Part shown: one piece after another, positions 54,972 to 63,444 of the stretch
Layout: each line of letters begins with the position of its first letter
Numbering within the stretch: the first letter of the stretch is position 1
Origin: CAXMMR01 sp963692975
Lineage (GTDB): Bacteria; Pseudomonadota; Alphaproteobacteria; Acetobacterales; Acetobacteraceae
NCBI GenBank assembly: GCA_963692975.2
Contig: CAXMMR010000031.1
Span: forward strand, 124,001-188,000
Direction: 5' to 3'
DNA length: 64,000 bases
Program-made: the position numbers and the translations under genes
Notes under the pieces: model-generated
Databases searched by the model: none
Told to the model about the DNA's origin: nothing
What the model saw: the letters and a program-made list of their open reading frames with translations, nothing else

Positions 54972-55187
54972 ATGGCTATGAGACCGATTCTTTCCAATTC
55001 AGGGGTGCGATGCCGCGCCCGTGTCGGCGGAGCGGCCGCTTCGGATTGGCGCCCGGTCGACCAGTTGCGCGAGCTGGTTCGGCTGGCCGAGCAGGCGCAC
55101 GGGGCGGGGCAGCGCGAGGTGGCGGCCAGCCTGATCAGCCGCGCCTACCTGCTCCACGACGGTAGCCTGGAGCAGGCCACGCACTAA
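54972..55187 (+). CDS. Small hypothetical protein
   Basis: 71 residues, no family recognised. The second half is an amphipathic helix-rich segment (QLRELVRLAEQAHGAGQREVAASLISRAYLLHDG) that looks like real coding sequence, because the codon bias favours G/C at third positions. It is positioned 61 bp before the hydrolase fusion gene and could be a small leader gene of that unit. The first ATG is used, and its ribosome site is poor. Confidence 0.5.
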   Translation: MAMRPILSNSGVRCRARVGGAAASDWRPVDQLRELVRLAEQAHGAGQREVAASLISRAYLLHDGSLEQATH

Positions 55188-55247
55188 GCCGGGGCGAGCT
55201 TGTCGCCCGGCCTTTGCATCTTGCGGGGCGGCCCCAGATCGTCCTGT

Positions 55248-56645
55248 ATGAACGTGCCGGTCCCGTCCGACCCCTCGATGAGCGTCTTTTGCCTGCATTT
55301 TCTGGGCGGCAGCGCGCAGTCCTGGGACCGGGTGATGGCGCAATTCCCGTCCGGCCTGCGCGGCGTCGCGATCGACTTGCCCGGGTTTGGCGAGGCTGCT
55401 GCCGGGCCGCAGGGTTATGCGGTTGCCGACATGGCCGACTTCGTCGCCGCCCGCATTGCCGCCGCGGCGCCGGGCAGGTGGATGCTGGCGGGGCACAGCA
55501 TGGGCGCCAAGGTCGCCGCGGTGCTGGCGCGCCGGGCGGAGGATGGGCAGGCCGGGCTTGAGGGCCTGGTTGGCCTCGTCTTACTGGCCGGGTCGCCGCC
55601 GGCGCCTGAGCCGATAGAGGCGGCCAAGCGGCAGGAGATGCTGCGCTCGTTTGGCGGTCCCGCGGCGCTGCGCGATGACGATGCGAGCCGCTATGTCGAG
55701 CAGAACGTCGGCGCGCCGCTTGCCGCGGAAGCGGCGCGTGCGGCGGCGGAGGATGTGAGGCGGGGGAACCCGGCGGCCTGGCGCGCCTGGCTCGAGGGCG
55801 GCAGCCTGGAGGATTGGAGCGCGCGCATCGGCGTGCTGCGGGTGCCGACGCTGATGATCGCCGGCGAGGCGGACATGGCACTCGGTCCGGCGGCCCAGCA
55901 CCGGCTGATGGCGCCGCACTTCGCCGCGCCGACGCTGGTGACGCTGGCCGGCGCCGGCCACTTGCTGCCGATGGAGCGCCCGGACGCGGTCGCCCGCCTG
56001 ATCGCGGCGCATGCCGCTGGCGCTGCGACCGGGCTGGAGCAGCGCTACCAGGCGCTGATCGACGGCGAACGGATGAGCGAGCGCACCCGCGCCGTGCTGC
56101 GCGCGCGTGGGCAGCCCGACGAGCCCGGCTCGCCCGCGGCGCTGTCCGCCGCCTCGTTCGCGCTGCTGCGGGCGGTGGCTGCGCGGGTGCTGCCGCAGCC
56201 CGAACCGGCGGCGATCGACCTGGCGGCGCGGCTTGATGCCCAGCTCGCGTCGGGTCCTGGCGACGGCTGGCGCTTTGCTGCGCTGCCGGCTGATGCAGAG
56301 GCTTATCGTCTGGCCTTGGAGACGCTGCAGGCGGCGGCCTTGGCCGAGCACGGCGCGGGCTTCGTGGCGCTGGACGGGCCCCGTCAGGACGCGCTGCTGC
56401 AGCGGGCCGGCGCGGGCGCGCTGCCAGCCGGCGCGCTCCAGCCCGACGCGCTGGCGCTGTGGTTCCAGGACCTCCGCTCCGACCTCGTGAGGCTCTACGT
56501 CGCCCATCCGGCGACGCTCGCCCGGATGGGCTATAGCGGCGTGTTCTACGGCGGTGACGGCGAGCCGAAGCCGGGCTTTGCGGCACTCGGCATCGGCGCC
56601 CGCGAGGCCTGGGAGCCGCAATCGCTCCAGGATGCGACCCGATGA
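55248..56645 (+). CDS. Alpha/beta hydrolase fused to gluconate 2-dehydrogenase subunit 3-like domain
   Basis: 465 residues. The first 250 form an alpha/beta hydrolase with HFLGGSAQSWDRV, nucleophile motif LAGHSMGAK, acid in AGEADMALGP and catalytic histidine in GAGHLLPMERP. From about 265 a helical domain resembles the small subunit of membrane gluconate 2-dehydrogenase (PF13618-type: FALLRAVAARVLPQ, FVALDGPRQDALL, RMGYSGVFYGGDGEP). No Tat signal precedes it, unlike the usual small subunit, so a cytosolic complex is implied. Stop overlaps the next gene (ATGA). A start at 55278 is possible. Confidence 0.82.
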   Translation: MNVPVPSDPSMSVFCLHFLGGSAQSWDRVMAQFPSGLRGVAIDLPGFGEAAAGPQGYAVADMADFVAARIAAAAPGRWMLAGHSMGAKVAAVLARRAEDGQAGLEGLVGLVLLAGSPPAPEPIEAAKRQEMLRSFGGPAALRDDDASRYVEQNVGAPLAAEAARAAAEDVRRGNPAAWRAWLEGGSLEDWSARIGVLRVPTLMIAGEADMALGPAAQHRLMAPHFAAPTLVTLAGAGHLLPMERPDAVARLIAAHAAGAATGLEQRYQALIDGERMSERTRAVLRARGQPDEPGSPAALSAASFALLRAVAARVLPQPEPAAIDLAARLDAQLASGPGDGWRFAALPADAEAYRLALETLQAAALAEHGAGFVALDGPRQDALLQRAGAGALPAGALQPDALALWFQDLRSDLVRLYVAHPATLARMGYSGVFYGGDGEPKPGFAALGIGAREAWEPQSLQDATR

Positions 56646-58186
56646 GGCTCGATGGCATGCGCCGCCACGCGCTCACCGACACGGTGGATGCGGTGGTGAT
56701 CGGCACCGGCGCCGGCGGCGCTCCGCTGCTGGCGAAGCTGGCGCAGGCGGGGCTCAGCGTCGTCGCCCTCGAGGCCGGCCGCAACCATGACCCGGAGCAG
56801 TTTACTGCCGACGAGCTAACGGCGGGCGAGATCTACTGGCTCGACGAGCGGCTCTCCGCCGGCGCCATGCCGCAGGCGTTCGGCGCCAATAACAGCGGCA
56901 CCGGCGTTGGCGGCTCGATGCTGCACTGGGGCGCCTTCTGCCCGCGCGCCGACCCGCGCGACTTGCGCCTCTACTCCGAGCAGGGCGTCGGCACCGACTG
57001 GCCGCTCGACTATGCCGCGCTGGTGCCGTTCTACGAGGAGGTCGAGGCGTTTCTCGGCGTCTCCGGGCCGGCGAGCTACCCTTGGGAGCCGGCGCGGCGC
57101 TACCCGCTGCCGCCGGTGCCGCTCAACGCACCGGCCGAGGCAATGCGGCGCGGCTGCGACGCCCTAGGCGTGCGCACCAGCCACGCTCCGGTCGCCGCCG
57201 TCTCGCGCGATTTCGAGCAGGCGGGGCACGGGAGGCGGCACGCCTGCATCGCCTGCGGCTACTGCCACCAGGGCTGCCGCACCGGCGCCAAGGCGAGCAT
57301 GGACGTGAGCTACCTGCCGCTCGCGGTGGCCGCCAGCGCCGAAATCCGGGCCGAATGCCGCGTGCACGGGCTGGAGCGCGACGCCGCCGGCCGGATCACG
57401 GCCGTCGTCTACCGCGAGGATGGGGTGGACAAGCGCCAGCGTTGCGGCGCGGTGTTCCTGTGCGCCGGCGCTATCGAGACGCCGCGGTTGCTGCTCCACC
57501 TGGGCCTGGCCAACGGCTCCGGGCAGGTCGGGCGCAATTACATGGGGCATGTGGCGACCCAGGTTTGGGGAACCTTCGAGCCGGAGATGCGGCCGAACAA
57601 GGGATTTCCCGCGTCGCTGATCAGCGAGGACATGCTGCGCGCGCCGGACGCGGACTTCGCCGGCGGCTACATCACCCAAAGCCTCGGCATCGTGCCGGTG
57701 ACCTGGTCGGACCAGGTGGCGCGGGCGCGCGGGCTGTGGGGCCAGGCGCTGGTCGACGCGGTGGACGGCTTCAACCACGTCGCCGGCATCGGCATCAACG
57801 GCGACGTGCTGGCGCGCGACGAGAACTTTCTCGAGCTGGCGGACGAGGTGGACGAGCTCGGCATGGGCAAGCCGCTTATTCATTTCGGCTACGGCGAGAA
57901 CGAGCGGCGGATGAGCCGGCACGCGGTGCGCTTCATGACGGCGGTGTGGGAGCAGGCGGGCGCGCGCGACATCTGGTCGATGGACCGCGCGGCGCACACG
58001 ATCGGCACCTGCCGGATGGGACGCGAGGGGGACAGCGCGGTCGTCGACCCGTTCGGGCGCAGCTTCGAGGTCGAGAACCTGTGGATCTGCGACAACTCTG
58101 TGTTCCCGAGCTCGCTGGCGGCCAACCCGGCATTGACCATCATGGCGCTGAGCCTGCGCACGGCGGGGAAGTTTCTAAGCAAGTAA
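56642..58186 (+). CDS. GMC-family FAD oxidoreductase (gluconate-dehydrogenase large-subunit-like)
   Basis: 514-residue flavoprotein. ADP-binding GTGAGGAPLLAKLAQAGLSV at residues 21-40 and EAGRN, substrate region GSMLHWGAFCPRADP, and a C-terminal domain with the catalytic His-His/Asn region (AAHTIGTCRMG, NPALTIMALSLR). It also carries a cysteine cluster CIACGYCHQGCRTGA typical of the gluconate/sorbitol-dehydrogenase branch. Translation is coupled to the preceding fusion gene, so the two probably form a two-subunit dehydrogenase. No cytochrome c subunit is present. Confidence 0.9.
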   Translation: MRLDGMRRHALTDTVDAVVIGTGAGGAPLLAKLAQAGLSVVALEAGRNHDPEQFTADELTAGEIYWLDERLSAGAMPQAFGANNSGTGVGGSMLHWGAFCPRADPRDLRLYSEQGVGTDWPLDYAALVPFYEEVEAFLGVSGPASYPWEPARRYPLPPVPLNAPAEAMRRGCDALGVRTSHAPVAAVSRDFEQAGHGRRHACIACGYCHQGCRTGAKASMDVSYLPLAVAASAEIRAECRVHGLERDAAGRITAVVYREDGVDKRQRCGAVFLCAGAIETPRLLLHLGLANGSGQVGRNYMGHVATQVWGTFEPEMRPNKGFPASLISEDMLRAPDADFAGGYITQSLGIVPVTWSDQVARARGLWGQALVDAVDGFNHVAGIGINGDVLARDENFLELADEVDELGMGKPLIHFGYGENERRMSRHAVRFMTAVWEQAGARDIWSMDRAAHTIGTCRMGREGDSAVVDPFGRSFEVENLWICDNSVFPSSLAANPALTIMALSLRTAGKFLSK

Positions 58187-58191
58187 GGAAG

Positions 58192-58302
58192 GGGTTCTTT
58201 TTTGAAAAAAGAACCAAAAAACTTTTGCTCGTTTAGCGAACCTTGGCCGGTGACTCAGACAACGGATAGAAGTTTTTGCTTCTTTTTTTCAAAAAAGAAG
58301 CG
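58192..58302 (+). repeat. Family B repeat, two arms, forward orientation
   Basis: Left arm GGTTC/GAACC with AAAAAACTTTT, spacer with GACTCAGAC, and right arm AAGTTTTT plus GCTTC/GAAGC. It lies between two convergent genes. Confidence 0.92.
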
Positions 58303-58312
58303 CTTTCTTTTC

Positions 58313-59629
58313 TCAGAAGAACTGATTGCTCGGTTTCTTCAAGCCCAGGTGCTCTCTGAGCGTTGTTCCCTGGTATTCGGTGCGGAACAGGCCGCGGCGT
58401 TGCAGCTCGGGCACCACCAGCGCCGCGAAGTCGTCGAGTCCTTCCGGGACTGTGGGGAACATCACGTTGAAGCCGTCGCAGGCTTCGTTCTCCAGCCAGT
58501 GCTGCATGGTGTCGGCGATTTCGGCGGCGGTGCCGACCATCTGCAGGCCGCCGAAGCGGCCCATGCGCTGCGCCAGCTCGCGCACGGTGAGGTGCTCGCT
58601 GCGGGACAGCGCGACGAGGCTGTCGCGGCTGCTTTGGCTGGCGTTGCTCTGCGGGATGTCCGGCAGCTCGGCGTCGAGGTTGAAGCCCGAGGCGTCGACG
58701 CCGAGGCGGATCGAGAGGTTCGGCACGCCGCTGTCGGGGTGCACCAGGCTGTCGAGCAGGCGCTGGCGCTCGACGGCTTCCGCGTGGGTGCGGCCGACGA
58801 TGCAGAGGGCGCCGGGCAGGATCTTGATCGCGTCCGGGGCGCGGCCGAGTGCGGCCATGCGCCGCTTGATGTCGGCGTAGAGGCTGGCGCCGGCCTCGAT
58901 GGTGGTGCCGCTGGCGAAGATCACCTCGGCGGTTTCGGCGGCGAGTTGGCGGCCGGCCTCGGACGCGCCGGCCTGGACGATCACCGGCCAGCCCTGGGGC
59001 GGGCGGGCGATGTTGAGCGGGCCGCGCACCGAGAGGTGCTCGCCGCGATGATCGAGCACGTGCATCCTGTCGGGGTCGAAGAACACGCCGCTCTCCTGAT
59101 CGCGCAGCCAGGCGTCGTCGGCCCAGCTGTCCCACAGGCCGGTGACCACGGCGTGGAACTCGCGGGCGCGGCGGTAGCGCTCGTCGTGGTCGACCATCTC
59201 GGTGAGGCCGAAATTGAGCGCGGCGTCCGGGTTCGAGGTGGTGACGACGTTCCAGCCGGCGCGGCCGGCGCTGATGTGGTCGAGCGAGGCGAAGCGGCGG
59301 GCGATGTGATACGGCTCGTCGAAGGTGGTCGAGGCGGTGGCGACCAGGCCGATGCGCTCGGTGACCATGGCGAGTGCCGAGAGCAGGGTGAGCGGCTCGA
59401 ACGAGGTGGCGGTGGCGCTGCGCTTGAGGGCCGCCATCGGCATGTTCAGCACCGCGAGGTGGTCGGCCATGAAGAAGGCGTCGAAGCGGGCGCGCTCCAG
59501 GGTCTGGATGAAGCGCACCAGCATCGGCAGGCTGAAGTTCGCGTCCGGCGCGGCGCCGGGATAGCGCCACCAGGCGGTGTGCAGGCTGACGGGGCGCATG
59601 AAGGCGCCTAGGTGCAGTTGCTTGGTCAT
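58313..59629 (-). CDS. LLM-class flavin-dependent monooxygenase (NtaA/SnaA/DszA type)
   Basis: 438-residue FMN-dependent oxygenase of the bacterial luciferase superfamily. LGAFMRPVSLHTAWWRYPG at the start, ADHLAVL, TASTTFDEPYHIARRFASLDHISAGRAGWNVVTT (the class signature) and PQGWPVIVQAGAS. Members need a separate FMN reductase and oxidise chelators or organosulfur compounds. The substrate here is unknown and no reductase is adjacent. The start at 59629 was chosen by homology to family N-termini, ignoring open repeat sequence upstream. Confidence 0.9.
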   Translation of the reverse strand: MTKQLHLGAFMRPVSLHTAWWRYPGAAPDANFSLPMLVRFIQTLERARFDAFFMADHLAVLNMPMAALKRSATATSFEPLTLLSALAMVTERIGLVATASTTFDEPYHIARRFASLDHISAGRAGWNVVTTSNPDAALNFGLTEMVDHDERYRRAREFHAVVTGLWDSWADDAWLRDQESGVFFDPDRMHVLDHRGEHLSVRGPLNIARPPQGWPVIVQAGASEAGRQLAAETAEVIFASGTTIEAGASLYADIKRRMAALGRAPDAIKILPGALCIVGRTHAEAVERQRLLDSLVHPDSGVPNLSIRLGVDASGFNLDAELPDIPQSNASQSSRDSLVALSRSEHLTVRELAQRMGRFGGLQMVGTAAEIADTMQHWLENEACDGFNVMFPTVPEGLDDFAALVVPELQRRGLFRTEYQGTTLREHLGLKKPSNQFF

Positions 59630-59642
59630 GACGCGCCTTCTG

Positions 59643-59698
59643 GGAAGGCCAGGAGCTCTGCTCCTGGACCTCGCTGGGGCCTGAGGCCCCAGACCCCC
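59643..59698 (-). repeat. Family A repeat, H4-H3 half, between divergent genes
   Basis: CCAGGAGC/GCTCCTGG and CTGGGGCC/GGCCCCAG hairpins directly upstream of the monooxygenase ATG and before the SDR gene, therefore in a 5' region. Confidence 0.85.
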
Positions 59699-59759
59699 GT
59701 CACTGACGAACGTACAGGCCTGGGAGGCGTTGCCTGTCATTCAAAGTAGGACATCAGGC

Positions 59760-60605
59760 ATGCTGCAAGACCCCGTCTGGTTCATCACCGGCTGCTCCAC
59801 CGGCTTCGGCGCGGCGCTGGCCGCCGAGGTGCTGGGCGCTGGCGGGCGCGCCGTGATCACCGCGCGCGAGCTCGGCCATCTCGACGACCTGGTGCATCAG
59901 GGCGGCGATCGGGTGCTGCCGGTGGTGCTGGACGTGACCCATGATGACCAAATCGTCGCCGCGGTCGCCGCGGCGGAGGAGAAGTTCGGCCGCATCGACG
60001 TGCTGGTGAACAATGCCGGCTACGGCTACCAGGCTTCCTGCGAGGAGGGCGAGGAGCAGCAGGTCCGCGCCCAGTTCGACGCCAACGTGTTCGGCCTGTT
60101 CGCGCTCACCCGTGCGGTGCTGCCCGGCATGCGCGCCCGCCGGGCCGGCCACGTCATCAACATCACCTCGGTTGCCGGCTTCATCGGCTTCCCGGGCTCG
60201 GGCTACTACTCCGCCAGCAAGCACGCGGTGGAGGGGTTCTCGGACTCGCTCGCCGTCGAGCTGAAGCCGCTCGGCATCCAGGTCACATGCGTGGAGCCCG
60301 GGCCGTTCCGCACCGACTGGGCGGGCCGCTCGCTCAAGCAGACGCAGACGCATATTCCCGATTACGAGGAGACGGTCGGCGCCAGGCTCAAGATGACCTC
60401 CGGCTACAGCGGCAAGCAGGCCGGCGATCCGGTGCGCGCCGCGCAAGCGATGATGCGCCTGGTCGAGGAGGACGTGCCGCCGCGCCACCTGGTGCTCGGC
60501 GCCATTGGCTACGACGCGGTGACCAAGAAGCTGCGCGAGCGGCTGGAGCAGATCGAGAGCCGTCGCGAAACGGCGCTCGGCGCCGACTTCCCGGCCGAGG
60601 CCTGA
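59760..60605 (+). CDS. Short-chain dehydrogenase/reductase
   Basis: 281-residue classical SDR with NAD(P)-binding TGCSTGFGAALA at residues 10-21, NNAGYGYQ, catalytic ITSVAGF serine and YYSASK tyrosine-lysine pair. The C-terminal part is long for a classical SDR. Substrate unknown. It is followed after four bases by pepN and probably cotranscribed, and divergent from the monooxygenase. Confidence 0.9.
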   Translation: MLQDPVWFITGCSTGFGAALAAEVLGAGGRAVITARELGHLDDLVHQGGDRVLPVVLDVTHDDQIVAAVAAAEEKFGRIDVLVNNAGYGYQASCEEGEEQQVRAQFDANVFGLFALTRAVLPGMRARRAGHVINITSVAGFIGFPGSGYYSASKHAVEGFSDSLAVELKPLGIQVTCVEPGPFRTDWAGRSLKQTQTHIPDYEETVGARLKMTSGYSGKQAGDPVRAAQAMMRLVEEDVPPRHLVLGAIGYDAVTKKLRERLEQIESRRETALGADFPAEA

Positions 60606-60609
60606 GCGC

Positions 60610-63279
60610 GTGCCGGACAGCCAGCACGACGCCCTGCGCCTGTCCGGCCACGACGCGCCCGATCTGCGGCAGACGCGGCTCGCCGATTACCGGCCGCCGA
60701 GCTTCCTGGCCGACACGGTGGCGCTGCATTTCAGGCTGGATCCGGCCGCGACCGAGGTGCGGGCGCGGATCGCCTTTCGCCGCAACCCGGAGGCGGATGG
60801 CGAGGCGACGCTGCGGCTCGACGGCGTCGAGCTGACGCTGCTCGGCATCAGCCTGGACGGCGTCGCGCTGCCGACCACGGGCTACCGCCAGGACGCGACC
60901 GGGCTCACGCTGACCGACCTGCCGGATGCTTTTCTGCTCGAGACGGTGGTTCGCACCGCGCCCGACGCCAACACCCAGCTCAGCGGGCTCTACACCTCCG
61001 GCGGCTCGTTCTTCACCCAGTGCGAGGCGGAGGGGTTTCGCCGCATCACCTACTTCCCCGACCGGCCGGACGTGATGGCGCGCTACAGCGTGACGCTGGA
61101 CGCCGAGCGCGCGGCCGTGCCGGTGCTGCTGTCGAACGGCAACCTGGTCGAGGCCGGAGACGGTGAGGCGGGGCGGCACTGGGCGCGCTTCGAGGACCCG
61201 CATCCCAAGCCGTGCTACCTGTTCGCGCTGGTTGCCGGCGACCTCGTGCCGGTGCGCAGCGCGTTTCGCACCCGCTCGGGCCGTGACGTGGCGCTGGCGA
61301 TCTGGGTGCGGTCCGGCGACGAGCGCAGCTGCGACCACGCGATGGCCGCGTGCCGGCGGGCGATGCTGTGGGACGAGGAGACCTTCGGCCTCGAATACGA
61401 CCTTGACGCCTTCAACATCGCCGCGGTGTCGGACTTCAACATGGGGGCGATGGAGAACAAGGGGCTCAACGTCTTCAACACCAGCCTGGTGCTGGCCCGC
61501 CCCGAGACCGCGACCGACGACGATTACGCGGCGATCGAGCGGGTGATCGCGCACGAGTATTTCCACAATTGGACCGGCAACCGGGTGACCTGCCGCGACT
61601 GGTTCCAGCTGTCGCTCAAGGAGGGGCTTACCGTGCTCCGCGACCAGCTGTATTGCGAGGACGTCGGCAGCGCCGCGCTGTGCCGCATCCAGGAGGTCGA
61701 CGTGCTGCGGGCGCTGCAGTTCCGCGAGGATGCCGGGCCGTTGGCCCATCCCGTGCGGCCGCAGAGCTACGTCGCGATCGACAATTTCTACACGCCCACG
61801 GTGTATCGCAAGGGTGCGGAGCTGGTGCGGATGATCCGCACGCTGATCGGGCCCGACGCGTTCGTCCGCGGCATGGCGCTCTATATCGCCCGGCACGACA
61901 ACCAGGCGGTGACGATCGAGGATTTCGTCCGCGCCATGGAGGCGGCGTCCGGCGTCGACCTGGCGTCGTTCCGCACCTGGTACGACCAGGCCGGCACGCC
62001 CGTCGTGACCGTCGAGCAGGCGCATGACCCGGCGAGCGGGCGCTACACGCTGCGCCTGTCGCAGCAGACGCCGGCGACGCCCGGCCAGCCGGACAAGCGG
62101 CCGCTGCCGATCCCGATCGCGCTCGGCCTTCTGGGTGCGGACGGGCAGGACCTGCCGATCCGGCTGCACGGCGAGGACCACGGCGAGGGCACGACGCGGA
62201 TCGTGGTGCTGAGCGAAGCGGCGCAGGACTTCGTGTTCGAGGGGCTGGTGGCGGCGCCGGTGCCGTCGCTGCTGCGCGGCTTCTCCGCCCCGGTGCGGCT
62301 GAAGGGTGTGCCGGACGAGCAGCTGCGGTTCCTGGCCGCGCATGACAGCGACCCGTTCGTGCGCCGCGATGCCGCGCAGTCCTGCGCCTCGAACGCCATC
62401 CTGGCCGCACTCGCGGCACCCGACGCGGCCGGGTTCGCGCCGCTCGCCGCCATCGCCGGCGGCATCCTGCAGACGGCCGACGCAGACCCGGCCTTCGCCG
62501 CCGAGGCGCTGCGGCTGCCGACGCACGGGCTGCTCGCCCAGGCGATGGCGGTCGCCGACCATCCGGCCATCCACGCCGCGCGCGAGGCGGCGCTGATCGC
62601 GGTCGCCCGCGCGCATCTGCCCCGCTGGCGCGCGCTTTACGACGCGCTGGCCGACACCGACCCGGCCGCGATCGACGGCGCGGCGGCCGGCCGGCGGGCG
62701 CTGCGCAACCTGTCCCTCGCCCGCATCGGCCAGGCCGACCCGGCGCAAGGCGCGGCGTTGGCCGCTGCCCAGGTCGCCGCCGGGCGCTGCATGACCGAGG
62801 TGTTGGGCGGCTTGCAGGTGCTGTGCGGGCTGGATTGCGGCGAACGGCAGCCGGCGCTCGACGCGTTCGCGGCGCGCTGGAGCGGCGACGCGCTGGTGAT
62901 GGACAAGTGGTTCGCCGTGCAGGCCGGCTCGACGCTGCCGGACGCGCTCGCGCGGGTGCGCCGGCTGATCGCGCGGCCGGATTACGACCGGCGCAACCCG
63001 AACCGGGTGCGCAGCCTGTTGGGCAGCTTCATGGGCGGCAACCTGGTGCGCTTCCACGCCGCCGACGGGCAAGGCTACCAGCTGCTGGCCGACGAGCTGA
63101 TCGCGGTCGACCGGATCAACGGGCAGACGGCGGCGCGGCTGTTCGGCGGCTTCGCCAGCTGGCGCCGGCAGGAGCCAGGGCGCCGAGCGCTGATGCAGAC
63201 GCAGCTGGAACGGCTGCGCGATGCGCCGGGGCTGAGTCGCTGGACGGCGGAGAAGGTCGGGCTTTCGCTCGCCAAGTAA
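60610..63279 (+). CDS. pepN: Aminopeptidase N
   Basis: 889-residue M1 metallopeptidase removing N-terminal residues in peptide turnover. GAMENKGLN exopeptidase motif (about residue 278) and zinc site HEYFH at 315-319 with the downstream glutamate in LSLKEGLTVLRD. The C-terminal helical domain characteristic of bacterial PepN is complete (LEHPAF-like HDSDPFVRRDAAQ, RLIARPDYDRRNPNRVRSL). GTG start, no signal peptide. Confidence 0.96.
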   Translation: MPDSQHDALRLSGHDAPDLRQTRLADYRPPSFLADTVALHFRLDPAATEVRARIAFRRNPEADGEATLRLDGVELTLLGISLDGVALPTTGYRQDATGLTLTDLPDAFLLETVVRTAPDANTQLSGLYTSGGSFFTQCEAEGFRRITYFPDRPDVMARYSVTLDAERAAVPVLLSNGNLVEAGDGEAGRHWARFEDPHPKPCYLFALVAGDLVPVRSAFRTRSGRDVALAIWVRSGDERSCDHAMAACRRAMLWDEETFGLEYDLDAFNIAAVSDFNMGAMENKGLNVFNTSLVLARPETATDDDYAAIERVIAHEYFHNWTGNRVTCRDWFQLSLKEGLTVLRDQLYCEDVGSAALCRIQEVDVLRALQFREDAGPLAHPVRPQSYVAIDNFYTPTVYRKGAELVRMIRTLIGPDAFVRGMALYIARHDNQAVTIEDFVRAMEAASGVDLASFRTWYDQAGTPVVTVEQAHDPASGRYTLRLSQQTPATPGQPDKRPLPIPIALGLLGADGQDLPIRLHGEDHGEGTTRIVVLSEAAQDFVFEGLVAAPVPSLLRGFSAPVRLKGVPDEQLRFLAAHDSDPFVRRDAAQSCASNAILAALAAPDAAGFAPLAAIAGGILQTADADPAFAAEALRLPTHGLLAQAMAVADHPAIHAAREAALIAVARAHLPRWRALYDALADTDPAAIDGAAAGRRALRNLSLARIGQADPAQGAALAAAQVAAGRCMTEVLGGLQVLCGLDCGERQPALDAFAARWSGDALVMDKWFAVQAGSTLPDALARVRRLIARPDYDRRNPNRVRSLLGSFMGGNLVRFHAADGQGYQLLADELIAVDRINGQTAARLFGGFASWRRQEPGRRALMQTQLERLRDAPGLSRWTAEKVGLSLAK

Positions 63280-63444
63280 GGCCAGGGCTCTGCCCTGGAC
63301 GGGCCCCATCGCACTCGTGCGATGGGAACCCGCCGCTGGGGCCCAGGGCCCCAGACCCCATCCATTTGAGGCTTAATCGCGAGCGATCGGATTTTAAAGG
63401 CTTCGCCTTTAATCGGGTCCAGGGCAGACAGCCCTGGCCTTCCT
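63278..63444 (-). repeat. Family A repeat, complete, with second type of hairpin cassette
   Basis: CCAGGGC/GCCCTGG, an extra CATCGCAC/GTGCGATG hairpin, TGGGGCCC/GGGCCCCA, TTTAAAGGC/GCCTTTAA and CCAGGGC..GCCCTGG. It lies between convergent pepN and the aminotransferase gene. Confidence 0.9.
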
